Assembly (NCBI GenBank): GCA_000708835.1
Contig: DF236960.1
Span: 214,982-278,981, forward strand
DNA: 64,000 bases
Reading direction: 5' to 3'
Source: Klebsormidium nitens
Lineage: Eukaryota; Streptophyta; Klebsormidiophyceae; Klebsormidiales; Klebsormidiaceae
In this document: positions 46,801 through 57,486 of the stretch, piece by piece
Position numbering within the stretch: the first letter of the stretch is position 1
Layout of the letters: every line of letters starts with the position of its first letter
Notes under the pieces: model-generated
Seen by the model: the letters and a program-made list of their open reading frames with translations, nothing else
Databases searched by the model: none
What the model was told of the DNA's origin: nothing
Made by a program: the position numbers and the translations under genes

Positions 46801-48467
46801 TAACTGCTCCTTTTTTAACTCTGTTCTGGGCTGCTGCATTTATAAAGGAAGACTCCTGGCGATCTGAAGCTGGAAGAGCGCGAGTCGCTCGCGTTTTTGC
46901 CCTCCGGCGTCGACTTTGGGTCGTCGACTGGAGCTGGGGTGGACCTTTGGGGTTCTTGGGTTTTCATGATTCTAGGGTTTTGAAGGCTTGCTCTTGGGTC
47001 CCTCAGCAAACCCTCGTCTCTCTCCTGTCTAACTCCAAACACTAACTCACCGGGCCCTGTTTTTCGCGCAGGCGTCCACTCGTTCATCAAGAAGTCCTTC
47101 TTGTCGCGCCGCTTCACTTCGCAGCAAGGCCCTACGTTCCTCACATCGTCAAGCTCTAACCCCTAACAGCTTCAACCTTTAACCCTTAACCCCGAAGCAT
47201 AAACCCTAACGTACCGGGCCCCGTTTTTCGCGCAGGCGTCCATTCTTTCATCAAGAAGTCCTTCTTCTCGCTCCGCTTTACTTCGCAGCAAGGCCCTACG
47301 ATCCTCACATTGTCAAACTCTAACCCCTAACAGCCCCAATTCTCAACCCTTAACCCCTAAGCATAAACTCTAACGTACCGGGCCCCGTTTTTCGCGCAGG
47401 CGTCCATTCTTTCATCAAGAAGTCCTTCTTCTCGCGCCGCTTCACCGCGGACCAGGGCCCCATGTCGGTCGGCGGGTCGATCGCAAGCGCGCGCAAGCTG
47501 CGCACCTTCCAGGTAAGTCGCGCGCGCACACTTCATACGGGCCAACCGCGCGCTTTCAGGTGTTATGCGGAGCCGCCATCAGTTGCGGCAGCGGCCACTT
47601 TATGCGTGATAGATTGGGTCAATCCGCTTCTTGGACACGTCTCGTCGGCTTTCACCCAAGCACTTGAAAAGGGACAGTGAAGAGTGAACCCGTTTCAATT
47701 TGTTGGAGGAGAAGGTTTGGAGAGCGCATCTGACTGCTTATTGACTAGACACTTCATACTTGCGCTCCGGCCGGTTTCTTCCTCGTTCTCCAGCGTATCG
47801 CCGCCCTTCAATGGCTCCCTGCTTTCCAGGGCTCTCCACTTCTCATCCCCTCGTTTTGCACCGTTCGAGTCGGTCAGTTGGATTGTTCGAAATGCCTGCT
47901 GATTCAGCCGCGACGGCTTGGAATGCCAGCCTCATTAACGTCTGTATGCTGCCTTTCAAGAACTCTCGCCCTCATGCTAAGACAGAAGATTTGGCTGAGC
48001 CTCTTGTTTTCGAATAGATAAACCGGGCTTAATTGATCTCGGTCCAAGGCTGGTTACCGCCCAATCCTGGTTATTGGATTGTCAGCCAGCTTTAAACCAG
48101 CCCATAGCCATCCCTGGTTAAGGGCCAAAACATCATGTGTTTATAGACCCTCAGCATTCACAAAATAGCGGGATCGTCGGGCGCCCTGAAACTTCCCGTT
48201 TCCCTCTCTTTCGACCGTTCCGTTGTCACGTTTTTTTATGGATAATTTGTATACGAAAAGCCTGTTGAAGGACCTCTACTGAATCGAACAATCTGGGTTT
48301 TCGGTTCAGCCGGGTCTTTCGGGCCTTTTAAGGTTCAAAGCTTCAACTGAAACTGGTTTTGCCCTCTCCAGGATCTTCCCGACAGCGACAGCATCTTCCG
48401 CCCCGATCTGCTGGACCTGCTCAAGGCCTACGAAGAGGATGACGTCAGCTTCAACTGGAGCGCCTAG
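37824..48467 (+). CDS. acetamidase/formamidase-family protein with signal peptide
   Basis: Fourteen exons: 37824-37892, 38879-39061, 39518-39561, 40045-40120, 40597-40825, 41323-41416, 42018-42063, 42863-42980, 43298-43376, 44070-44187, 44681-44824, 46216-46402, 47400-47512 and 48372-48467. They total 1596 bases and all phases agree, giving 531 residues. The family (FmdA/AmdA) hydrolyses formamide or short amides to ammonia and the acid. Recognisable stretches are HVRSGDTLVAEC near residue 55, GPVRICGALPGDVLK near 110, GGNIDNWRMGKG near 300, and GD-HAAEGDGE near 330, which match the family's conserved core. Residues 1 to about 19 form a signal peptide (FILATLLAVAAA), so the enzyme is probably secreted or vacuolar, unlike bacterial relatives, which are cytosolic. 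Two ATGs occur in tandem (37824, 37827); either may start. Several introns contain echoes of neighbouring exons, and intron 11 is strongly G-rich. Only the intact exon copy keeps frame and conserved residues in each case. Confidence 0.9.
40300..40596 (+). repeat. two echoes of the first half of amidase exon 5
   Basis: Copies of exon 5's first 90 or so bases start at 40300 and 40454, before the functional start at 40597 (spacings 154 and 143). All share GGGCGCACTTTCGG and an upstream intron block AAGCTGACGTCAT-TATCTCTG. The acceptor is CAC in the first, GAG in the second and CAG in the functional one. Confidence 0.9.
40918..41130 (+). repeat. two echoes of the 3' end of amidase exon 5
   Basis: The exon end and donor at 40826 recur with donors at 40983 (spacing 157; the copy keeps GTACCAATTCACCACT and AGTACATCGCACCAGGTGAG) and at 41125 (spacing 142, strongly decayed). 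The first echo is over 90% similar across about 65 bases. Confidence 0.9.
44860..45330 (+). other. strongly G-rich intron segment with G-quadruplex potential
   Basis: Within amidase intron 11 (44825-46215) the + strand holds many runs of three to nine Gs in a few hundred bases, with few C runs, for example around 44960-44985, 45050-45120 and 45185-45215. Many sets of four runs lie within short loops. Because the coding strand is G-rich, the pre-mRNA could fold into quadruplexes. Confidence 0.7.
45607..46215 (+). repeat. four echoes of amidase exon 12 start
   Basis: Copies of the first 60-90 bases of exon 12 with upstream intron start at 45607, 45772, 45917 and 46056; the functional exon starts at 46216. 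Spacings are 165, 145, 139 and 160. Shared words are CCCGGTGCCGAGCGCGATCG, CCTGAACAAGCCGATG and the intron word AAACCCGTCTAAACCGA. The acceptor is CAG in copies 1, 2 and 4, but CAA in copy 3. Copies carry deletions or in-frame stops. Confidence 0.95.
46399..46676 (+). repeat. donor-site minisatellite, 54-56-bp unit, five copies
   Basis: The donor of exon 12 (CTGGG|GTGAGA) and following intron are repeated in tandem at 46399, 46453, 46509, 46565 and 46621. Each unit has TGGGGTGAGA, TTTTGTGAGCCTTTCG and TTGACCTTGTTTC. Five near-identical splice donors therefore stand in a row; only the first follows coding sequence. Confidence 0.95.
46705..46945 (+). repeat. two echoes of the 3' half of amidase exon 12
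   Basis: Copies of GAGCGCGAGACGCTCGC through GGTGTGG/GTGAAA have donor-like ends at 46779 and 46939 (spacing 160; 154 from the last donor unit at 46625). Both have deletions that break the frame. Confidence 0.85.
47072..47399 (+). repeat. two echoes of amidase exon 13 start
   Basis: Copies start at 47072 and 47236, before the functional exon at 47400: two spacings of exactly 164. Each keeps the intron word CGGGCCC-GTTTTTCGCGCAG and about 65 bases of exon (CGTCCATTCTTTCATCAAG). Between units lie degenerate telomere-like words such as AACCCCTAACAG and AACCCTTAACCCC. Acceptors are intact in all three copies, so alternative use is conceivable. Confidence 0.95.
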
Positions 48468-50077
48468 AGGTGACGCAACCGGAGGACTTGGTGACGTCAG
48501 CTCAAAACTGTCAAATAGCCGGAAGGGCCGACTGTTTATAAACATGACTGTTGGCGTGTTGTTGAAGCCCAACGTGGGAAAAAGAAGTTGTTGAAGAAGT
48601 AAGATGGTGACGGACGAGGAGGTCAGCGTTGTGTAGAAGGGTTAGAGTTATACCCAGGTTGCAAATTAAAGTCCAGGGGCAAAATCATGGGCGGTTCAAA
48701 ACAAGGGTTAGGAGGGCCATCAACGGCCTATTTTGAGCATGCGACGAGCCGCCGTGACTACGTCTCCTGTTGGGCGCAAGCGACCACGGACCTGTGCTAG
48801 ACCATATCAAACGAGGTCGGCTTGCTTACCTAATCTGCACACGTCTCAGAAGCTTTTGGAAGCTTTGTTTGTGCAGAATCTTCACAAGCAGCTCAAAATT
48901 TCAATCAACACCAAGTACATGATTTTACGACCTTCAAATGCTTCTCAACGGAGGGGGCTTCCGTGGGGTGAACGGTGAAGTCCGCCCCGGCCCGGCCCCT
49001 TCCACTGCATCATGACGGAACTATATGTACTGCAAGTTTTACAAGCGGCCAGGGCCCAGAGCCGGGCGGGCCGCGTGCGGCAGAATCCCGTACGTCATTA
49101 CAGTACGACATGCTTTTCAGATATTCTAGAATGAATCCGTCGGACACAGGATCCGCATGCCATGATGCAGACTCGCGCCGCCCTAGCGCTGACATCTTAT
49201 TGGCATTTCCCTAGTTTATCCTACTATAACGATTGTGACGCCGGCATACTAACTGTGTGGCGGCGAGGTAGCAGTGTCAGGTAATATGCATGTGTTTTGT
49301 TAATTGCGCAAATGGTTCGTTGCCAGGGCGCCCGCAATATGATGACGGACGTAGCATGCGAGCAATTTCTTGATTCCAGCCACCCGCCTCAGAACCTAGC
49401 TGGCACTCAGTCTGAGCTAGTTCAATGAGATCTTTGCCAGTTGCAACAAATTTGAACTGAGTCTGTCGATCACTCGTTCTTTTCACATATCATTGCATGC
49501 GGCGGCAGTCACTTCAAGCCGTCGATCGGCCGCCCGCCACCGCGCTCGTGTCCGATCTAGCTTCCGTTCCGATGCGTGTATCATGTGACCGGACGTATGC
49601 TCAAGTATAAATACAGCCGAATGATCCTGTCATTCTATATCTACGCTACTTAGTAGGATATATACGTACTTAATTTTTCCAGTCTAGTTAGCCGCGGGCA
49701 TGCTGACGATTGATCAATCGGTTGACTGCGCATTGAACTTCGCCGTCTGTCCTGATTTCCGATCATTGTCACTGAAAAGAGATCAACAAGACCGTGACCG
49801 CCGCCATGACTCAGTGACCGTACAAATGCACTCGAATACAACGAATTAATTTCAAGAACACAAAATTTGACATTAACTTGTTTCACACTGCCACCGTCTG
49901 TTCCAAAATCAGCCGGCTCGAGCATGCGCGCGACCAATCCCACATGATGAGAGCGAATATATGATAGTTGAATCATCCATCTGACAATCGGCGGCGGTTT
50001 AAGTTTACTCTCCGAAGTGGTGTATCTTACTTCAACTCAACAAGAGGGATTTTAGGTGATCTCAAGCTTCTGCTCTG
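48468..50077. other. intergenic, no gene seen
   Basis: This is the 3' region of the amidase gene followed by sequence with no exon series. A TATA-like GTATAAATACAGCC lies near 49603-49616 without an attached gene. Small GC-rich patches occur at about 49.0 and 49.52 kb. The stretch 48.03-48.13 kb has AACCAGCC/GGTTAA words resembling 4.9-5.0 kb. Confidence 0.4.
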
Positions 50078-53000
50078 CTAAGCCGGCCGGAAATAGGTGC
50101 TGATCGTCATAATTCCTTCTCTACTGACCCACTTCGACTTGAGAAGCTCTTCGACGGTCAGCCCATCAAAGGCATCCCCCCTGCCCCACCCTTCGTCTAT
50201 TTCTTTGAACGTTTGCGCATGCATTGGATCCACTTGGACTCTCCACCCCGACGGCCAAACTTTGACCCCCAGATCGAACCGCATCTCCCTCTCCCAATCC
50301 GGTTCGTCCACGTGGATCGTGCTCGTCGGATTCAAAAACACCCCAACCTTTTCGTCCTCGCCCTCGGGGTCCATGACTTGCACCCGCAACTGCCAGAACG
50401 TACCCCGGACATCTAGACCGACGTCAGAGTACACGTCGGTGTTTTCTCTCAGTTGCGACGCTAGGAAAGGAAACTCCAGAAAGTTGTGGAACGAGGAGAC
50501 CCTCTCCCGTTCCCGGAACTGAGCTTTTCCGCCGGATTCCGCCGCTGCGCGCGCCTTCTCTTCGTCCGTCATCGACCGGAACCACACTGCGTCCATTACA
50601 ATCTCCTTCGAGAGTTGCATTAAATCCAGACCGATCATTGCCCGGAGCTTCTCCCCGCCTATCATCCGATAGCGTATGTGCTTCGACAGGTCTGACATCA
50701 CGTGCGCTTTTCTTTCCGTACCTCCGGGCATGTGGCTAACCCATCTCAAAACGCCGTCGAACATCTCAGCCTCACTCGGCGCCTCTAGTAGTTCCGAATG
50801 GAGCAGAAAGGCGACCGTGGCCCGTGACAGGGCCAGGAATTCGTCGCCCTTCCACGTTGCTGCCACGTCCTGGAAGTGAGTCAACAGGATGCACTTAACC
50901 CGCATCAAAAACTGGCTAACCCCTTCGTGCCTAACCAGAAAAGCGTGCTCTTCCAACATATTCAAAGCGCCGTCGCAGAAGGACACGGTCAAGTCGGACA
51001 ATTTGAGAGAAACCAGCGAGGCGGCGACAGCTGTCACAAAGGAAGAACACTGGTACTTGTCGCCAATGAGGAGTTGCTTGAGGAGAACGTCGCTGTTGGG
51101 GACGGGTTCCGGCGGAAGTGCTCCGGAGTACATGAAGCGGAGCATCGTCACGATTGCAGCCTCGTCTGCACAGGAAGAAGTTTGCAAGGTGAGGAGTCGA
51201 GCAAGAAGAAGCTTTGGTTCTGTGCAGTTGTTGTCACTTTGTGTTTCCGATAGTTGGTGCAAAGGAGCTCCCCCGAAGGGTACTCTCAAGCCTCGCGCGA
51301 ACGAAGATTTGTAACGCATAAGAAGCCTGTCCTGAGAATGATAAAGTGGCAACTTGTTTCAATCATCTGCTTCTGAACAGCCGCCAATTATCCGATCCGG
51401 TGCAATCCACTTATTTTCAGAGCCTTCTGCGCACGCGTCCCTTTTATTATGAACCACGCTTTCGTGGCTCAACATGTTGTGGCTCGGTTTCCCGAACGCC
51501 AGACTTCCAAGAAGAGAAGACTGTCAAGCCAGAAGCGCCAAGTGCAAAATTGATTCCGTAGCCCCTGTTCCGAAAACCAATAGGCGTGGCCAGATTCTGA
51601 GGGATAAATCTAGTATTGGAATGCCTGCGTACCGTCCTTGACGATCCTGAGCACAATCACTGGCTTTTGTCACCAGACATACACTATCGACAATCCAATC
51701 TCGAGAACCTGGAACCCACAATTCCGAGCGACAATTCGCGAACCACAAAAAGCGACTACAAACCCTGAAATCTCAGAGGACGGACTTCGAAGATTGCAGG
51801 CAGACCGCCACTTGCAATTTTGAGCCCAATGGTGGCCTTACTCAACCCGTACTTCCACATCCAGAAACCTCATCCTAAGGGTCCAAATCTCAGAGTACTA
51901 GGTGAATTGTAACCGTAAGCTGGGACTCACAGAAGTGCGACTCTGAAACGAGATCTTGGAGAAGAAAGGCGTACCATCCTTGGCTATTTTCAAAGTTAAT
52001 GGTGGGCTTGTCACGCAGAATTCGCCCACCTCAACCGGATGCCGAGGCTTTTCAAAATAGAAATTTAAACTGGGCACAAATAACGGAAGAGGAAAGTCGG
52101 TCTAACAGCAGGCGTACCATCCTTGGCAATCTTGAGCACGATCGTGGGTTTGTCCCGCCCAGCCTCGCGCATCCCGCTTAGGAGCATCGTACGGAAGAAG
52201 TCGCTACGGGCCGCCAGAATGAGGCTGTTCACTTTGATGTCACGACCGGGCGTCGTCGCACTTCTGGTCGACCCCTCTGCACAAAGTTGGGGTTCAAAGC
52301 CCGTCAGCATCGGTTTGGGGATAACCCAGTCAGCATAGTTTCTTAGAAACCTCGGCAGCCTCGGTTGGGTGACTCTATAAGCACTGATTTCGCCTTTCCA
52401 TCTCATCGAGGGGTTCTTGATGTCGTCAAGCTCTGGTCTGGTTTCTGGTGGACCCCTTTTTAAAGAATGAAAAAGATTGTGCCGATCATAAACACCACTT
52501 TCCTCTTATTGGTTGTGCTCTGAGTTCAGCTGTTGCACGCTGAAGCGACCACGCAGACTCGGAATGACAGTGCTCCTCCTGGGAAGCCAGAGAACCTGAT
52601 CAGGAAAGGGGTTGAACATCGAAAAGCCGCCCATCTACGTCGAATCCCCACTCTCAAAAGGCCCAGTTATGCTTACCAATCACAGACCCGGATAACAACG
52701 TGGGTTATAGCTTGTGAACCTGGTTATGAAGCCGGCCAAAGTCCACCGCAGGTTAGGGGGTAGTGAAGACTGAGTGATGAATCCTGGTTAGAAAGATGGT
52801 TATAGTAACCCACCTGACTCGCGGTCGTCTCTGCCGCCCTCCAGCTTCCGCCGTGAGCGGCGCGTTTCGTACACCTGGCGGCCGGAACCTTCTGGCTCGC
52901 CAGCGTCTGTGGCAGAACAGAAGGGGCACACCATCAGCTTCAATGTTGTTGAATGGTGGTGTGACTTGTTGGTTTTGGATCAGTTTCTAGATAGGCTCCA

Positions 53001-53848
53001 TGTTTCCGGACTCGCTCAATTCTCAAAGGTTTTGAACACCTGGCGGCCAGACATTCTGGCTCGCCCGCAACTTGCGAGGGGCATGCAGTCAGCTTGAAAG
53101 GCAGTTGATGGCTTGATTGCTTCAAACAAGCTTTGAAGTTCTCTGCATTATCTCAAACGGCCTTAGTCTTGTCAAATTTGACAATCCTGTTGCCCCCATT
53201 TTCAAGCAGGCCCGCTCAACGAAACTGTCTCTACACTGTCCCTATTCTCCAGGTGTCATCTAATCTTGGGACATATAGTGAAATTCAAAGCAATCGATGC
53301 TGTCACTTCGGGCTGAGAAAGCTTAGGAGACTGGAGCAAAGAGACATCAGGGTTGAGCAATTGCTTGGAAAAGAATAAAGGAACAAGTTGAAGGGAGTGA
53401 GTGCTTCCATCAGCTCTTTCAATCTGCCTGTGTAAGACCAAGTTGCGCCTAACACTTTAACATTCAAGACTATTTATACATAACCAAATGAACTTTCTTC
53501 TTGGCATGAGTCAGTTGGGAAGAAGCAGTCAGAAGTGAGCTAGGAGCAAAGAAACAAGGCAGAAAACGACCATCACCAGCAGATGTGAAATGCAACTGCA
53601 GGATCTATTTGCTGAACACCTCGATATCAAATGCAAGTACGAGAAAACAAACAGAATGTAAGCAGGAAAGAGTAGTGAAAAGACAGGGGCAAGGGAAGAG
53701 CCGGCAGCCGCCCACCTGTATCTTCAAACTGCAAGCGCAGGATGCGGTCGCTGAACTCCTCTGTATCAAAGCCAAAGTCGAAGCTGGGCGGTCCGGAAGC
53801 AGCGGTTTCCCGGGCCCAGTCTTCGGGCAGCTCCGATGCGATTGTCAT
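50078..53848 (-). CDS. BTB-BACK domain protein, POB1/LRB-like
   Basis: Three minus-strand exons, 53848-53716, 52276-52118 and 51165-50078, join in phase 1 at good splice sites to 459 residues. Exon 1 has FDTEEFSDRILRLQFEDT; exon 2 has IKVNSLILAARSDFFRTMLL, the BTB/POZ core; exon 3 completes BTB (MLRFMYSG) and runs through a BACK domain to a C-terminal beta-rich segment near WQLRVQV and KVWPSGWRVQ. BTB-BACK proteins of this type (Arabidopsis POB1 and the light-response BTB proteins) act as substrate adaptors for CUL3 ubiquitin ligases, usually in the nucleus. The match to the plant family rests on the FSDR-L and INS-ILAA-S-FF patterns. The ATG at 53848 is the first in frame. Introns 1 and 2 hold degenerate copies of exon ends. 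The substrate is unknown. Confidence 0.85.
51630..52010 (-). repeat. three echoes of the 3' end of BTB exon 2
   Basis: The exon end KPTIVLKIAKDG with its donor (on + strand GCGTACCATCCTTGGCAATC, junction 52117) recurs with the junction at 51974 (spacing 143), a partial copy near 51813 (169 further) and one near 51640 (173 further). The nearest and farthest copies keep a GT donor. All lie in the 950-base intron between exons 2 and 3. Confidence 0.85.
52871..53090 (-). repeat. 165-base-spaced repeat pair in BTB intron 1
   Basis: ACACCTGGCGGCC, TTCTGGCTCGCC and CAGCTT in the same order occur at 52871 and 53036, spacing 165. On the minus strand each ends with CGGCCGCCAG|GTGT, which looks like an exon end and donor, so it may be an unrecognised or lost exon with its echo. 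A phase-1 exon here would keep the frame between exons 1 and 2, but I cannot establish one. Confidence 0.7.
53590..53640 (-). repeat. echo of BTB exon 1 end
   Basis: The stretch GCAGGAT-CGCTGAAC-CCTC-ATATCAAA resembles 53736-53783 in exon 1 at a spacing of 139. The copy is decayed and lies in intron 1. Confidence 0.65.
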
Positions 53849-55564
53849 TTCACCAGCACAAGAAGAACCCCCTCAACAAGTTCTGCCAAAAGTCAATGGC
53901 ACAGTTTCCTCAATGGTGTCACCGCGCAAGGCCGTATTGCTTCATAGAGAATGCAAGCTGGACGATGGTATGTTTCACAATTCCATTAATATGCTACCGA
54001 CAATGCAGCGTTGGCAGCTTCATCAGAGGCGCTGGCAGCAATTTGCTTTCTGCAAAGAGTGCCAACCCCAATGTACCACATTGATTCAGCTTGTCTCTGA
54101 CAGTTGCTAGCACGCTACACGCTTGCTACACGCTAACGCCTTATCAGTGCAATTCAGTCTTCCTGCACAGGAAAGCCTTTGCAAGCCCAATGCGCCAAAT
54201 GCGCCTCATGGCCTGCTGGACATGGACCTTCTGTTGTCCTCGGAAGTGAAAGCGCAACCCTTGATTGAGCTCAGTTCGGCGCAGCAGCTAGAACCTTCAA
54301 GGCTTGCGGGGCCTGGCATTTGCGGCGGCGGCCGCCCGGCCCACGGATGCGGTCGCCGGCCGCGCTTCGACCCCCCGGACCGCGCGCGGCCGCTCGATCG
54401 GCTGCGGCCGCCACCTTCGTTCGTTTGTGTGCAGCTAGGCGGCAGCGTTTCATCTTCTCGTGATGGTTGTGCCTCAAGCCGGACGCTTTGCAGCTTCGCT
54501 CGTACCACTTATTTGCAAACATAGTAGCAACTCATCAACTCAGCAATTTACTCTGAGGTAAATTTTTGAATTCGATTTGAAAGGCGCACTTCCTTGCGCT
54601 CGAGATACACGCCCGACACACGCGCATATTGAAGTCGATATGTTTCTTATCTCGTGAGGCCTTTTCATCAGTATCCGTCCTCCAAAGCCATTAATTCATA
54701 TGTGCGACGAGCCGAAATGACATAAGGTAAGATGGAGCAAGCCAGGCACATCTGGATGATTGGCAAGTGATTACATCAAAGGTCGATCCATGGTGGTATG
54801 ATCATGGCCGTATCGATGTCTTGGTGGCAGGAACGTAATGGCTGACAATCTCAATTCCAATGGCGGCTGATGAAATGCATTTTTTGTGGGCCTCTGCTTA
54901 TATCGGCTGATTGTGTCGAAGAATCTCTGTAGCGGCTTGGGGGCGAGTATATGCTTTGTTGTCGACGTATTGACATGTTGAGTCGGGCCTCGTTGAGATT
55001 TACGAACATGCCTTTCCTTCAATAAGGAAAATGGGCTGCTGCGCTGTGCTGCTTTCAGCTCACCAGGAACAACGCGTATGGTGCTCTACACAATCATTAC
55101 TCAACCGCAAGTTGTTCCTCGATCAGTATCGCCTATCTCCGGAATCACCTTCCAGGAGTCATCGTAAGTATTTATCAGAGTTCCCACGCACACATGAAGA
55201 ATCTGTTTGAATATGCAACATTCGAATTCGTTTGATGCATATCGTTTGAGTATGATGCGTAGTCCTGATCTGATTTGCAAACTCCAGTTGATTTTGATGC
55301 TCTCATAGCATGCCCAATCTTAGTCAGGCATACGGTACTGTTCTCTAGCACGACGTTCCTGGCCGACTCCAAACTGAGATCCAAGCCTAACTATATTTGG
55401 GCTGGCATGCGTAACTTGTACCCAAAAATACCTCTTTCTCCACCATATTCGGGAGAAATGTTACATAAGACCCATCGAAAAAGCAAAGCACTCAGCCATA
55501 ATCAAGGCCTCGAGAGACCGAGGGACAGTTGCTTACTCCAAAGCGAGTCCTATTTATAACGACA
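53849..55564. other. intergenic with a GC/NotI island
   Basis: No exon series is evident. Between 54320 and 54420 there are three NotI octamers in CpG-dense sequence, like the islands at 5.15, 24.6 and 27.38 kb. The rest is of average composition with short open frames only. Confidence 0.4.
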
Positions 55565-56676
55565 TCACGCCTTGAGTCGCCAGTTGATGAAATAGAAGTC
55601 AGAAACCAAAGCCGCAATAGCGAGGACAATCAACAAAGGGACCCACTTGTCGTCGTCTAAGCCTGCCAAACTAGTGTGGCGTTTCTGCTCCTGCTTATCG
55701 CTTTCACAAACCTGCCACCGTGAAGGATGAAGTGAGTGCCAGTGTGTACTCAGATGAGTTCTCTTTATTGGAAGGAAAAATAATGGGAGAAAGACTTATT
55801 CTGCAGTAGTGAAGAAAAGCGCATCTTGTTTCGGACTCAGAAAGAAACGGAGGACGTCGGAATACCAACCCCTTTTTCCATTTGCCCAAGGTCAAACCAT
55901 CACGATGACAATTTGAATCACCAAGAAAACCCTTTGATTGTACGAATGGCGCACACTGATCCGATGCGGATATATTAAAGCCATGTAACTTGAATCCGTG
56001 GGCATTCTCACCTTCAGGTGCACATGCGTTTGCTGCTTGTCAATCTTCTGTGCTTTATCGTCATCTTTATTTCTGGCTTTACTCTCATTCGCTGGTCTTG
56101 TCGTTGATTTGGGCTTTCTTCTTGCGTGACACAGAACCTGCATCGCAGATTTAGAGATTGATAGATGTGCAAAACAACTAGCAAACTTAATCCATTATGC
56201 CACGAGTCAGGCTGTCACAGTCCAGCCAGCAGAATCGGGCAAAAAACTCCGCAGCTTTTTACAAAAACAGCACCGTTTTACCATTCCAAAGTGCAGGGAC
56301 AATATGCAAAGTCAGTCTGAGATCTCACTTTCAAAGTGATCCCTTCAAAAGCTGTCTTCTGTTGATTGTTCCTTAGAAAAGACGAGGGTGCCTGGGAAAG
56401 ACAGTAAACAGTAGAGTTAGCGCGCGGTTTGTCGAGACGAGCTGTGATTCATTCGGATGCAGCTGCAATGAAAAGGATTGCACTGTGACTTGTCTACCAA
56501 AAATGTTCAGGAGAGGAGGAAGATTCTCATAATCATAGTCAGTAACTTACTATGTCGAAGCAGCTTCCCTTTAATGCCTTGCCAAAGCTGTCATGATTTT
56601 GCAAATCACGTGCAGCCAAAGGAGAGAAGCCGTAAAAATGCGCTGTCTGCAATGCCATGTGACTGATTCCCGCCAT
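55565..56676 (-). CDS. small predicted plastid or tail-anchored membrane protein
   Basis: Four minus-strand exons, 56676-56551, 56391-56329, 56137-56012 and 55711-55565, all phase 0, encode 153 residues. The N-terminal 60 or so residues are uncharged to basic, Ser/Ala/Phe-containing and poor in acids, as in a plastid transit peptide. Next comes a Lys/Arg/Asp-rich hydrophilic stretch (HARRKPKS and onward). A membrane helix of about 20 residues (LLIVLAIAALV) lies close to the C-terminus, leaving a tail of only about 12 residues ending LKA. The arrangement suggests a plastid-inserted or tail-anchored protein. I do not recognise the family. Four introns with clean GT-AG ends and matching phases make the model firm despite the small size. 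Confidence 0.7.
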
Positions 56677-57486
56677 ATTGAAGGCCCCCACAGCACCCAA
56701 GCTCAACTACTTTGAACGTTCTGTCCGGGTTGACCTGAACTTTGGGTCTAGATTGCTGCTTCTGACGCTTCCATCATTCCATGGTCTGCGCACGGGCTGC
56801 GGTCCACGTGAGTTACGGTGACCAATAGGGGACCAATATGACGAACTTTCCGGAACTTTTTTCACTGCATGAATTCTCAAGCTTGAAGAATGGAAAGCTG
56901 AAAACGTCTGGCTCCCAACGAGTGAACGAGCATGCAGGCGCATTCTGAGCAAATTGACAAGCGACCTACCGCACCTGATCATGGAACCTATCAATATAGC
57001 AGCCCTGACAAGCTAGGTGTTAACATGCTGCGCCTTTTAGAAAGGCTGATGAGCTTGTCGTCACGTCGCGCGGCCTCGCCAGGATCGCGCTCGCGTCCGA
57101 TCGACGGCCCGGCCGGCAGCCGCGCCTGCCGCCTCAGTGCAGGCTGGTTTTTTCGGAGGTTTGGGAAAGGGTTTGGTTGCATGGGGCGCGCCGTGCCCGC
57201 GGGGAGTACATTTGGGTTGACTGTTTGGGTTAGAAGGCTGCCTAATACTGATTAGAGGTTCTTCTAACCAACTATGTATTTGAGGTCCTTGAGGAGATCG
57301 TTAGAGATAATCGGGCCCTGGTGACGGCTTTGGTACTGAACCTTCTTTCCGCAGCAGTGACGAGGACTCTAGTCTCTAGCTTAGTCTTATTAGTAGTACT
57401 ACTAGCTAGCTGTGCTCTTGGAAGTTGAAGTTGAAAATGAATGCAAGGGACAAGGAAGGAGAGTTGAATAAGAAGGCGGTGTTCAA

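Noticed and set aside
50097-51314. Plus-strand open frames across 50.1-51.3 kb
   Set aside because: They are shadows of the minus-strand BTB-BACK exon.
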